Of a stretch of 32,144 nucleotides of DNA, positions 25,621 through 32,144 are shown piece by piece. This DNA is from Streptosporangiaceae bacterium (GTDB lineage Bacteria; Actinomycetota; Actinomycetes; Streptosporangiales; Streptosporangiaceae). Positions within the stretch are counted from its first letter, which is position 1. Every line of letters starts with the position of its first letter. The position numbers were made by a program, and so were the translations under genes. The DNA is taken from assembly GCA_025934635.1 (NCBI GenBank), contig JAICWX010000073.1:1-32144 (forward strand), read 5' to 3'. Under the pieces are notes generated by a model that worked only from the letters and a program-made list of their open reading frames with translations, did not search any database and was not told where the DNA came from.

Positions 25621-26433
25621 ATGGGCAAGCTACGGGGGAAACACTGGCTGGCGGCGACCGTCGGGACGGTGGTGCTGGCCAGTGCTGCGGTTTCCGGATC
25701 GGCCTGCGGAGCGCTGGCGAGCACGACGGGACACCGGGGGATCCTCCCGCCGGGCAGCCCCGCGCGGAGCATGATGCCGGCGACCTCCCTGCTGTCTTCG
25801 TGCGGCGCGGGCGACAACAGCAGCATGTGCAACCAGCTGGCGCTGACCGCGATCGGCCAGGCGCGCCGGGCGCTGGAGAAGATGGGCGGCATGTCGCTCT
25901 CGCGGCCGGCCTACGCCCGGCTCACGCCGGCCCGGCAGCTGTTCGTGGTGGTGAACCTCGAGCGCACCGAGCGCGGGCTGGCCCCGGCGGCGGTGCTCAG
26001 CAAGTCCCTGAGCGCGGTCGCGCAGACCGGGGCGCGGGCGGGCCGGGACCCGGCGGTGGGCAGCGTGCTGGGGCGGCTGCCTGGCGGCGGCCGGGCTGTG
26101 TACGCGGGCGCTACGTGGTCCGGAGGATGGATCAACGCGCTCGGCGCCGACTACGCGTGGATGTACGACGACGGGCCTGGCGGCAGCAACCTCGACTGCC
26201 AGGGAGGCAGTTCCACGCTGTGCTGGGGACACCGGGACATCCTGCTCACCAACGCCGGCCAGGCGTCCTGCCGCGGCGGTGCGGGCGGGCTGGCCATGGG
26301 CACCGGGCAGGCGGCCCGGGCCGCCGGTTACGGCGAGAGCGACACCGTGCTGATGGCCGCGGTGTGCGGCCACGCTCCCGCCGACGCCACCTTCACCTGG
26401 ACCAAGGCCAAGAAGCTGCTGGGCATCCGCTAA
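25621..26433 (+). CDS. Secreted CAP/SCP-like protein
   Basis: 270 residues. A Sec signal peptide is clear: basic MGKLRGKHW, hydrophobic LAATVGTVVLASAAVSG, probable cleavage after ALA near residue 33. The mature part resembles actinobacterial secreted CAP (SCP/PR-1)-like domains: VVVNLERTERGLAPAAVLS, then SGGWINALGADYAWMYDDGP and CWGHRDILL, whose glutamate and histidines are like CAP active-site-cavity residues. Several cysteines in the mature part may form disulfides. Molecular function is unknown for this group. The ATG follows a G-rich stretch (GGGGGGACAG) acting as ribosome site. The DosR-like boxes upstream suggest induction under low oxygen or redox stress (inference). It converges on the membrane protein gene. 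Confidence 0.7.
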   Translation: MGKLRGKHWLAATVGTVVLASAAVSGSACGALASTTGHRGILPPGSPARSMMPATSLLSSCGAGDNSSMCNQLALTAIGQARRALEKMGGMSLSRPAYARLTPARQLFVVVNLERTERGLAPAAVLSKSLSAVAQTGARAGRDPAVGSVLGRLPGGGRAVYAGATWSGGWINALGADYAWMYDDGPGGSNLDCQGGSSTLCWGHRDILLTNAGQASCRGGAGGLAMGTGQAARAAGYGESDTVLMAAVCGHAPADATFTWTKAKKLLGIR

Positions 26434-26451
26434 CCCGGTGCCCGCAGCGCG

Positions 26452-27087
26452 TCAGCTGTATTCGGCCGGTCCCCAGGGGGCCTGCGGCGGACCGGAAGGA
26501 CTGGGGCCGCCCGGGTCAGCCTGGGGATGCGGCCTGGTCTCGGTCCAGTCCGAGAGCAGGCTGCTGTCGGCCTGCATCGTCTGGGTCGCCTGCAGGTCGG
26601 GGAAGCTGGCCGTGGTACCCGAGTAGGGGCCGGGATCGGTCACCACGCGCGGCCGGCGCCACCGCGACGGGACGAACAGGGGGATGACCATGGCCAGGCC
26701 GGCCAGCGCCAGCACCCCGTCGAAGAGCATGACCTCGAAGCCGGCGCCGTAGGGCTTGGACTTCAGCGGTATGTAGTGGACCGCGTGCCGCACGCTGAAC
26801 AGGTACAGGCCAGTCCAGCCGAGCAGGGCCAGGCCGGGCAGGCCGGCCGCGAGCGGGGAGATCCTCGGCGCCGCGATCAGCAGCCCGGCGACCAGGCCCG
26901 CCCCCAGGAGCGCACCGAAGCCCTCGAGCACGGCGTGGTTGTGCAGCAGCGAACCGCCGGCCCCGGGCAGCGCCGCGCTGCCGGGCCCGGCCGGCCCGAT
27001 GAGCAGCTTCAGGTATCCCCAGGAGGCCGCGAAGAAGACCACGGCGGCCATGACGATCGCTAGCACGACACCCATGAGATGACGCAT
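26452..27087 (-). CDS. Four-helix membrane protein with disordered C-terminal tail, function unknown
   Basis: About 211 residues from ATG 27087, which has AAGGGG 8 bases upstream; a GTG at 27096 is an alternative overlapping that site. Four hydrophobic segments are visible at roughly 3-28, 52-72, 77-97 and 119-140, with histidines between the second and third pairs (LLHNHAVLEGF before segment 2, FSVRHAVHYIPL after segment 3). The tail from about residue 145 is hydrophilic and Pro/Gly/Ser-rich (HPQADPGGPSPSGPPQAP) and probably cytoplasmic. I do not recognise the family. The gene converges with the CAP-like gene, separated by only 18 bases. Confidence 0.75.
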   Translation of the reverse strand: MRHLMGVVLAIVMAAVVFFAASWGYLKLLIGPAGPGSAALPGAGGSLLHNHAVLEGFGALLGAGLVAGLLIAAPRISPLAAGLPGLALLGWTGLYLFSVRHAVHYIPLKSKPYGAGFEVMLFDGVLALAGLAMVIPLFVPSRWRRPRVVTDPGPYSGTTASFPDLQATQTMQADSSLLSDWTETRPHPQADPGGPSPSGPPQAPWGPAEYS

Positions 27088-27165
27088 GTCGCTCACCCCT
27101 TAGTAATCCGTTCCCGGAAGCTTACGGCGGGGGCGCGTCACCCGTCACGAATCGGCCCAAGCTGG

Positions 27166-28221
27166 TCACTTTCTCCCGCGTAGCCGCACCCGCAGCCGGT
27201 TTACCGGATCGGCCAGCGCGTAGGCCGCGTAGGCGCCGCGCGCGACCAGCCGGAACTTCACGCCGCGCGGGCCGGGCGGGAACCGGTACCCGGCAGGCCG
27301 CCAGCGCCGGAAATCGGCGGACATCCGGCGGAAGAACTCACGCCGGCGGCGGCGCGGGACCAAGGGCAGCAGCGTGGTGTAGTGCCAGATGGCCCGTTCG
27401 AATACGGCCGTGTAGACGGCGGGAGGAGTTACCGGGGCGCGCTGGCCGTCTCGTTCGGAGAGATGATCAAAGATCTTCTGGTACGAACCGAAGATGTTGA
27501 AGTTCGCGGCGCTGACGGCGGCCAGGTACGAGCCGCGGCGGCCCCGCCGGTAGCGGTAGCACACCCGGTCCAGCACGCCGATCCGCCCGGCGGTCAGCAG
27601 GGCCAGCGCGGTGACCGGTACGTCTTCGTGCGGAGCCGGTCCCGCGGAGCCGAACGACAGGCCCAGGCCGGCCAGGAAGTCGCGGCGGAATACCTTGCTC
27701 CACGCCGTCATCGTCAGGTGGATCAGGCCGGGACTGGCCGACAGCGGGCCGGCTTCCCCGCCGCGCAGCGGTTCCGTGGCACTGCCGCGCAGGTACCTCG
27801 CACCGTCGCTCGGGCTGGTCGTGCCGTCGGGATAGAGGTTCTCGAAGTCGGTGATCAGCACGTCGGGCCGCAGCCGGGTCAGCGCTTCGGCCACCGCCGC
27901 CAGGGCGCCCGCGGCCAGTTCGTCGTCCCCGTCGACGAACCACACGTACTCCCCCGTCGCCTCCTTGGCCCCCAGGTCACGGGCCGGGCCGGGGCCGCCC
28001 GCGGCGGAGGTGGTGAGGACCCGCAGCCGGGGGTCGTCCCGGGCGGCCAGGATGGCACCGCAGCGGTCCGGGGACGCGTCATCGACGGCGATCACCTCGA
28101 GCGAGGCCTGGGTCCCGTCGCCGCAGGCGGCCAGGTCAGCAGGTCCGAGCACCGAGTCCAGGCAGCGATCCAAGTAGGCCTCGACCCCGTGCACCGGGAT
28201 GACCACGCTGATTAGCGGCAT
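27166..28221 (-). CDS. Family 2 glycosyltransferase
   Basis: 351 residues, GT-A fold. N-terminal ISVVIPVHGVEAYLDRCLDS, nucleotide-sugar residues VDDASPD (46-52) and the metal-binding DGDD (97-100, in YVWFVDGDDELA) are all present. The later W-S-K-V-F-R-R-D-F and HEDVPVTALAL are like the GT2 domains found in teichoic-acid-type and capsular polymer enzymes. The C-terminus is very basic (RRRRREFFRRM, VRLRGRK), suiting membrane-surface contact. The sugar donor and acceptor cannot be read. The ATG at 28221 is only 18 bases downstream of the last hairpin of the TnpB element on the same strand, so the gene's native promoter may have been displaced and it may be expressed by read-through. Confidence 0.85.
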   Translation of the reverse strand: MPLISVVIPVHGVEAYLDRCLDSVLGPADLAACGDGTQASLEVIAVDDASPDRCGAILAARDDPRLRVLTTSAAGGPGPARDLGAKEATGEYVWFVDGDDELAAGALAAVAEALTRLRPDVLITDFENLYPDGTTSPSDGARYLRGSATEPLRGGEAGPLSASPGLIHLTMTAWSKVFRRDFLAGLGLSFGSAGPAPHEDVPVTALALLTAGRIGVLDRVCYRYRRGRRGSYLAAVSAANFNIFGSYQKIFDHLSERDGQRAPVTPPAVYTAVFERAIWHYTTLLPLVPRRRRREFFRRMSADFRRWRPAGYRFPPGPRGVKFRLVARGAYAAYALADPVNRLRVRLRGRK

Positions 28222-28238
28222 GGTTCCGAACCGTAGCT

Positions 28239-28262
28239 GATGAGTGAGCAGTAGCGCTCATC
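28239..28262 (-). repeat. Right-end hairpin of the IS607-type element
   Basis: GATGAG (28239-28244) pairs with CTCATC (28257-28262), with an alternative inner stem GAGC/GCTC (28246-28249 with 28256-28259). It contains GTGAGCAGT (28244-28252), which recurs at the left end at 30842-30850 in the same orientation. The stop codon of tnpB lies inside it. Confidence 0.55.
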
Positions 28263-28349
28263 TCGTCGGCACCCCGTCTCGGGGTTGGTTGCCAGCGTTG
28301 CGGCTGGTTCCCTTCCGCGCTTCATCGCCACCGGCCCGGCCAGGCCGGG
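28239..28349 (-). ncRNA. Candidate omega-RNA (TnpB guide scaffold) over the tnpB 3' end
   Basis: TnpB guide RNAs are made from the 3' end of tnpB and the element's right end. Here four stems follow one another within 111 bases: CCCGGCC-A-GGCCGGG (28335-28349), CCAGC/GCTGG (28292-28307), ACCCCG-TCT-CGGGGT (28271-28285) and the right-end hairpin (28239-28262). The overlapping TnpB tail is basic and low-complexity, as expected if RNA structure, not protein, is under selection. The guide would lie beyond the right end, in the 28222-28238 gap or the start of the glycosyltransferase gene; exact boundaries are not determinable by eye. Confidence 0.5.
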
Positions 28350-29649
28350 TCTTACGGTCGGCTCGGCGCTTGACGGCGGCCCTGACTGGGCCGACGGCGC
28401 TATCGCCAGGCATGCTGGTGTCCTCGTAGCGCGCGAGGTTGACGGCGGCGTTGTCGTCACGCTGGTGCCCGGCCCCGCACCCGGTGCAGGTCCAGTGCTC
28501 AGCCCATCCGATGTCCTGCACGCTCCCGCAGGCGTGGCAGGTCCTGGAGGACGGGTACCAGCGGTCGGCGACGATCAGGCGGGAGCCGTACCAGCCGGTC
28601 TTGTAGCTGAGCTGGCGGCGGGTCTCGGCAAGGGCGGAATCGGACAGGCCGCGCCGGCGGGCGCGGGCACCCGGCAGGCCCTTCTGCCGCAGCATCGCGG
28701 CCGCGTCCAGTCCTTCGACAACGATCTCGCCGTGGGTCTTGGCGAGTCTCGTGGTCAGGGTGTGGAGGTGGTGGCCGCGGATGCACGCGACCCGGCGATG
28801 CAACCGGGTGATCTTCTGCTGGGTCTGGAGATAGCGGCTGGAGCCCCGGGTACGACGCGACCGCTCCCGTGACAGGCGCCGCAGTTGTTTCAGCGCTGCC
28901 TCCAGCGGGCGGGGGTTCGGCACCCGCTGGAGGATCTCGCCGTGAACGCTGGCAACGGTGGCGAGGACCCGGACCCCGACATCGACCCCGACGCGGGAGC
29001 CCGGCCAGGCAGGCCCGGGCTGGACGGGACGCTGGATCAGAACCCGGAACGCGGCTACCAGCCGGGTCCCCTGCCGGGACACCGTGACCGCGAGGATCCG
29101 GGCTCTTCCCTTGGCCATCAGCCGCTGCAGGCGGCGGGTGTTCTCGTGCACCCGGACGGTGCCGACCCGGGGCAGGGTGACATGACGGCGGTCGGGCTCG
29201 ACCCGGATGGCTCCGGTGGTGAACGTGACCCGGTCCCGGTCGCGGCCCTTCTTGGCGAACCGCGGGAACCCGGCCTGTCTGCCTGCTCGTGTCCCGGCCC
29301 GGGAGGCCTGCCAGTTCCAGTAGCCGTCGACCGCGGCCTTGATGCCGTCGGCGAACGCCTCCTTGCTGACGTGCGGCCACCACACCAGGCCGGTCTCAGC
29401 GTCGACACACTCGGCGTCCTTGGCCTGGTTCCAGCGTTTCCGCAGCCCGGCCAGTGACGGCGCGGCAGTCTGCTCCCCGGTCTCCTGGTACCGGGTCAGG
29501 TCGTCTTTGAGGGTGCGGACGGCCCAGTTGCGGGCGTACCGGCGGCCGCCGAACTGCCGTCGCAGGCACGCCGCCTGCTCCGGCGACGGATCCAGCGCGA
29601 AGCAGAACGCCTGCACGGTCCAGCCCTCAGGAATCCCGAACCTGGCCAC
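28258..29649 (-). CDS. tnpB: TnpB RNA-guided nuclease (IS605/IS607 OrfB)
   Basis: 463 residues from GTG 29649, chosen because AGGAG is 6 bases upstream; an ATG at 29655 directly abuts that site. The RuvC-like nuclease is complete: D223 (RVGVDVGVR), E312 (IVVEGLDAAAML) and D398 (HQRDDNAAVNLAR). The zinc finger between RuvC parts has C371, C374, C388 and C391 (TCHACG, CTGCG). N-terminal wedge and linker motifs such as GYWNWQASRAG and RVEPDRRHVTLPRVGTVR are typical of actinobacterial TnpB. The last 50 or so residues are basic and low-complexity and overlie the candidate guide-RNA scaffold. TnpB cuts DNA matching the guide next to a short motif, helping the element persist. The catalytic residues indicate an active nuclease. 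The start overlaps the accessory ORF. Confidence 0.9.
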   Translation of the reverse strand: MARFGIPEGWTVQAFCFALDPSPEQAACLRRQFGGRRYARNWAVRTLKDDLTRYQETGEQTAAPSLAGLRKRWNQAKDAECVDAETGLVWWPHVSKEAFADGIKAAVDGYWNWQASRAGTRAGRQAGFPRFAKKGRDRDRVTFTTGAIRVEPDRRHVTLPRVGTVRVHENTRRLQRLMAKGRARILAVTVSRQGTRLVAAFRVLIQRPVQPGPAWPGSRVGVDVGVRVLATVASVHGEILQRVPNPRPLEAALKQLRRLSRERSRRTRGSSRYLQTQQKITRLHRRVACIRGHHLHTLTTRLAKTHGEIVVEGLDAAAMLRQKGLPGARARRRGLSDSALAETRRQLSYKTGWYGSRLIVADRWYPSSRTCHACGSVQDIGWAEHWTCTGCGAGHQRDDNAAVNLARYEDTSMPGDSAVGPVRAAVKRRADRKTRPGRAGGDEARKGTSRNAGNQPRDGVPTR

Positions 29650-30130
29650 CGTCATCTCCTAGTGCCCGCCGCAGGAGCTGGACGGCCCGGTAGCGGGCCG
29701 CCTCGTAGGAGGCGTCCCGCTCCCGGCCAATCCGCGCCCGTACCTGCTCAACGGTCAGCTCGCGGGCGAGCTGCCGCGCTTCCTGTTTCGCCCGCCCGAC
29801 CTCAGGGTCCCACCGTGCGTCGATCGCGTCGGCGTCCGCACCGGTGACGGCGGTCTTCAGTTCCTGGAACCACGCCTCGTGCACCGAGGCGACCAGGGCG
29901 CCGGCGAGCTCACGGCGCAGCTTGTCTTCCGCCTCCCGCTCGGTCTGGGCCCGCCGCCGTTCCTGCTCCGCGACCAGCCAGCCCGGCCGTTCGGCCAGCA
30001 GGCCCGTAACCTCATCCGGCTTGATACCGCGTTCCCGGACAGCACGAAGCTGGACCCCAAGCCGGGCAGCCGCACTCTGGCGCTCGCGCTGCCGGGCGCG
30101 CTTCAGCTCACCCGCCTTCGCCTGTCCCAT
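29627..30130 (-). CDS. Unrecognised helical protein between tnpA remnant and tnpB
   Basis: 167 residues from ATG 30130 (AAAGGGGG 4 bases upstream; a GTG lies one codon earlier). It is intact and overlaps the tnpB start by about 23 bases, so it is translationally coupled to tnpB. The protein is almost wholly charged helix: basic AGELKRARQRERQSAAARLG, then AERPGWLVAEQERRRAQTER with coiled-coil character, a middle part HEAWFQELKTAVTGADADAI, and C-terminal EQVRARIGRERDASYEAARY leading into AVQLLRRALGDD. No enzymatic motif, signal peptide or zinc ligand is visible. IS607 elements normally have tnpA directly followed by tnpB. An intact ORF here beside a ruined tnpA suggests it is kept for TnpB's sake, as a cofactor or regulator (inference). 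Confidence 0.7.
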   Translation of the reverse strand: MGQAKAGELKRARQRERQSAAARLGVQLRAVRERGIKPDEVTGLLAERPGWLVAEQERRRAQTEREAEDKLRRELAGALVASVHEAWFQELKTAVTGADADAIDARWDPEVGRAKQEARQLARELTVEQVRARIGRERDASYEAARYRAVQLLRRALGDDGGQVRDS

Positions 30131-30196
30131 CACGCCCCCTTTGGGTCATCACACGAGAATCCTGCTCCCGTCCGCAGCAGTTCCAGCGGGTACCGC

Positions 30197-30792
30197 CTAC
30201 AGCCCGATGTATCGCCGGCCGCAGCCCAGCGCCTTCAGTGCCCGGTTCCCCGGCCCGCCCGCGGCCATGCAGACTGGGCCAGAATCAGGTGAGAACCTCG
30301 GCCATCTCGAGGACCAGGCACGCACCATGCCGGAGTCAATTTATAGGTTCTGAGTTCGACCTTACTGGTCGTCTACGACATTCTGCCGGATCTACACGCG
30401 AGTTCAGCGAGATAGGTGCTCGCGGTCAGGAAGAGTTCTATGGGACTACCGGTGCCGATGGTAACGAGAAGGCATTTGCTCTCAGCAGGCGGCGGAGCTT
30501 GGCGCCGGACCCGACCACAGCCTCAACCCGCATTACCGGGCCGCCGGCACCAGTCGCCCGCCAGGCAAGCCGGATAAACTGCCAGCCCGGGTCAGCCCTC
30601 TAGCCGCACGAGGACACCCCCGCGCATTCAACCCAAACGGCCAGCCTGCGGGTCCCGCGGACGCGGGCGGGGACACCAGCACCGCGCGCTGGTCATCCGG
30701 ACCGCCGGGACCGGCAGCGCTCCCTCACGAAACCACCGGTACGCCGTCTGCGAGTAGATGCCCTGCACGCGCGCCCACTCAGCCAGCCTCAC
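30197..30792 (-). pseudogene. tnpA: Decayed IS607-family serine recombinase (tnpA remnant)
   Basis: From GTG 30792 the frame gives MRLAEWARVQGIYSQTAYRW followed by FREGALPVPAVR, the MerR-like helix-turn-helix that opens IS607 TnpA. It then shifts frame. Further along one reads VSS (the catalytic serine motif) followed by an in-frame stop, then RADPGWQFIRLAWRATGAGG, PVMRVEAVVGSG and KLRRLL, which line up with the serine-recombinase core. Later come LVLEMAEVLT and finally NRALKALGCGRRYIGL with a stop at 30197, like the family C-terminus. Total length is close to an intact gene, so decay was by point mutations and small indels, with at least two frame changes and several stops. It is non-functional. 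Confidence 0.75.
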
Positions 30793-30819
30793 CCATCACC
30801 GAACTGCTAGAACATGTAC

Positions 30820-30850
30820 GCTCACTATTGCTCACTATTCCGTGAGCAGT
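30820..30850. repeat. Left-end repeat and hairpin of the IS607-type element
   Basis: GCTCACTATT is repeated in tandem (30820-30829, 30830-30839), and TGCTCAC (30829-30835) pairs with GTGAGCA (30842-30848) across TATTCC. It lies 28 bases before the tnpA start, where the recombinase would bind. GTGAGCAGT (30842-30850) is shared with the right end. Confidence 0.6.
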
Positions 30851-30890
30851 TCACAACCCTATCCGGCCGGACGGCTAGCCGGGGGTGGCC

Positions 30891-31888
30891 CTAGATGATC
30901 TATTCCAAGGGGTTAGTGGTCGTAGGCGACCAGTGAGCGCATGACGGGCTGGCCGGTGGCGTCGTTGTGCCAGATGGCGGCGGTCAGGGCGAGGAGGCGC
31001 TGCAGGATGCGGGCGGTGACGCCCCGGGGGGTGTGCCCGCCGTGGCGTTCCAGGTCGAGCTGGCCTTTGAGGGTGTCGTTGACAGACTCGATGACCTGGC
31101 GCAGCGGGCGGAAGAACTGTGCGCCGGCCCTGGCCGGCTCGCCCTTGCGAGCTGGCCGGAGCAGGATCAGGCCTGCTCCGGCCAGGGCCGCCTCGAAGTC
31201 GCGGCCGTAGTAGTTCTCGTCGCCGGTGATGACCTGGCCTGGCCGGGCGGCGGCCAGGGACGGATCGGCGGCGAGCATGCCCGGGAGAGTCTCGCGCTCA
31301 TCGGCCCTGGCACCGGCCAGGGCGAACATGACGGGCAGGCCGTGCAGCGTGCAGACCAGGTGCAGCCGCAGTCCCCAGAACCAGCGGGAATGGGAGGCGC
31401 AGTACCCGTACTGGGCCCATCCGGCCAGGTCAGAGCGTTTCGCGGTTTCCCGGGACCGGCCGCATTCCACCGGGGTGGAATCCACCACCCAGACGTCATC
31501 GGTCCACAGCGCGGTGCTGGCCGCCAGGACGCGGATGCAGCACAGGATCAGCCCGGCCGCGTGCGCAGCCGCTTGTTATAGCCGGGCTGCAGGGGCAGGT
31601 ACGGGACAGGTGCCGCAACCTGGCGTGCGCGAACCGGATCCAGCGGGCCTCGGACTCAAAGCCCAGCAGCGCCTGCAGCACCGCCAGCGTCACCAGCTCT
31701 GCATCGCTGAGCTGCGGCGGTATGCCCACCGCCGGCCTCAGCGGCGCGAGCTGCGGGGATTGCTTCAGCAGGTCGTCAGTTCTGACGTACAGTGCCGTTG
31801 CGAGGGTGTCCATGTCAGTCGTCAGAACCTGATCCTGGACACCCTCACCTCGCCTCTGCCGGGATATCCCTTGGAATAGGTCATCTAG
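30891..31888 (-). mobile_element. IS982-family insertion sequence, about 1 kb, with terminal inverted repeats
   Basis: The left end 30891-30912 begins CTAGATGATCTATTCCAAGG. The right end 31867-31888, read on the minus strand, begins CTAGATGACCTATTCCAAGG. The 22-base repeats differ at two positions. Size and the transposase inside fit IS982. No clear target duplication is seen: GGCC precedes the left end and TCGGCC follows the right end. It lies 40 bases from the left end of the IS607-type element. Confidence 0.8.
30913..31813 (-). pseudogene. IS982-family DDE transposase with two frameshifts
   Basis: The frame from ATG 31813 runs MDTLATALYVRTDDLLKQ to FAHARLRHL. It must then shift to read PYLPLQPGYNKRLRT, and again to LILCCIRVLAASTALWTDDV and the rest. 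Both breaks look like single-base losses about 40 bases apart (a T in the HLFPYL codons, a G in the RTAAG codons). Restoring them gives about 300 residues, normal for IS982. The catalytic acids remain in the third segment: D in VVDSTPVE, D in ITGDENYYG and E in VIESVNDTLKG. As it stands it cannot make a full-length protein, unless one of the breaks is a sequencing error or frameshifting occurs. Confidence 0.8.
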
Positions 31889-32144
31889 TCGGCCTGGGCG
31901 TCGATGGCGGCGGTCAGGTCGCGCAGGGCGGGCGCGGCGTCGCGCAGGGCGGCCCGGTCCGTGTGCGGCAGCCCGGTCAGCGCCGCCTGGATGATGTCCT
32001 CGTTCACCCGGTGCCACCGGGTCACCGCGTCCGTGCCCGTCGGTGACAGGTCCAGGCTGACGGTGCGGCGGTCGCCCGCGCTGTCAGCGCCGGGCGTCCG
32101 CGTCACGTAGCCCGCGGTCTGAAGGCCGCCGAGCAGGGTGGCCA
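31885..32144 (-). CDS. MarR-family transcriptional regulator, C-terminal part (5'-partial)
   Basis: The frame enters from the right edge of the window and ends at TAG 31885-31887. The visible residues include the end of the recognition region and wing, LLGGLQTAGYVTRTPGADSA then GDRRTVSLDLSPTGTDAV, followed by the dimerisation helix (NEDIIQAALTGLPHTDRAAL, RDLTAAIDAQAD). The D-R-R-T-V-S-L and S-P-T-G pattern is typical of MarR winged helices. The stop codon falls inside the CTAG that begins the IS982 terminal repeat, so the IS has replaced the native end of the gene. The protein is about the usual length at its C-terminus, so little may be lost. Confidence 0.75.
   Translation of the reverse strand, partial: ATLLGGLQTAGYVTRTPGADSAGDRRTVSLDLSPTGTDAVTRWHRVNEDIIQAALTGLPHTDRAALRDAAPALRDLTAAIDAQAD

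Larger units (their letters stand above)
28239..30850 (-). mobile_element. IS607-type element: decayed tnpA, accessory ORF, tnpB
   Basis: The order on the minus strand is left end (30850-30820), serine-recombinase remnant, helical ORF, tnpB and structured right end. Both ends carry GTGAGCAGT in the same orientation. There are no long terminal inverted repeats, as is usual for IS607. With tnpA broken the element cannot move by itself. Boundaries are approximate by tens of bases, and no target duplication is expected for this family. Confidence 0.65.

Noticed and set aside
28258..29649. TnpB-derived repressor with dead nuclease (TldR-like)
   Set aside because: All three RuvC acids (D223, E312, D398) and the zinc cysteines are present, so it looks like an active nuclease.
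30238..30603. Plus-strand small frames in the 30.2-30.6 kb region
   Set aside because: The minus strand there carries recognisable fragments of a serine recombinase; the plus-strand frames have no ribosome sites or motifs.
30913..31813. Programmed frameshifting in the transposase
   Set aside because: Two separate single-base shifts in the same direction within about 40 bases and no slippery heptamer; IS982 transposases are normally a single frame.

Overview
The window is GC-rich, gene-dense DNA with strong G/C bias at third codon positions, many GTG starts and frequent 4-base GTGA/ATGA stop-start overlaps. Together with a Wadjet operon of the DUF2397/DUF2398/DUF2399 kind, an isocitrate lyase next to a short-chain-acyl-type XRE regulator, and KstR-like and DosR-like boxes, this points to a soil-type actinomycete chromosome. 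I cannot place the genus.

Layout. (1) 1-7.1 kb, catabolism: the end of a 2-oxoacid dehydrogenase E1-beta gene with a strong terminator, a degenerate APH-fold protein, then a divergent sugar-acid-type cluster. Leftward are a D-2-hydroxyacid dehydrogenase and an enolase-superfamily dehydratase; rightward are a DHDPS/KDG-aldolase-type lyase, an SMP-30 lactonase and an acetoacetate-decarboxylase-family enzyme. An AT-rich operator-like region lies between the two arms. (2) 7.1-11.2 kb: a truncated regulator remnant, an SDR (resembling mycobacterial Rv0927c) with a KstR-like box in its promoter, a zinc-type MDR dehydrogenase and an ABC-F ATPase. (3) 11.3-19.4 kb: a complete four-gene Wadjet (JetABCD) anti-plasmid operon with all junctions overlapping by 4 bases. 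(4) 19.4-21.8 kb: an acyl-CoA dehydrogenase with a palindromic operator, and an aldo/keto reductase. (5) 21.8-25.5 kb: a small basic protein, a repeat-rich intergenic region (29-bp tandem repeats, an 86-bp inverted-repeat element, a duplicated gene end), and the divergent regulator/isocitrate lyase pair with a 10-bp-arm palindrome. (6) 25.5-28.2 kb: a secreted CAP-like protein behind DosR-like boxes, a small membrane protein and a family 2 glycosyltransferase. (7) 28.2-31.9 kb, mobile DNA: an IS607-type element (decayed serine recombinase, an unrecognised helical ORF, intact-looking TnpB, structured omega-RNA-like 3' end), then an IS982-family element whose transposase carries two frameshifts. 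(8) The right edge is the end of a MarR-type regulator whose stop codon lies in the IS982 terminal repeat.

The best candidates for something under-described are the three-gene IS607/TnpB arrangement with its accessory ORF, which overlaps tnpB, and the placement of that element directly upstream of a glycosyltransferase. The Wadjet operon is a known defence type but is complete and well preserved. The repeat cluster at 22.09-22.53 kb is unexplained.
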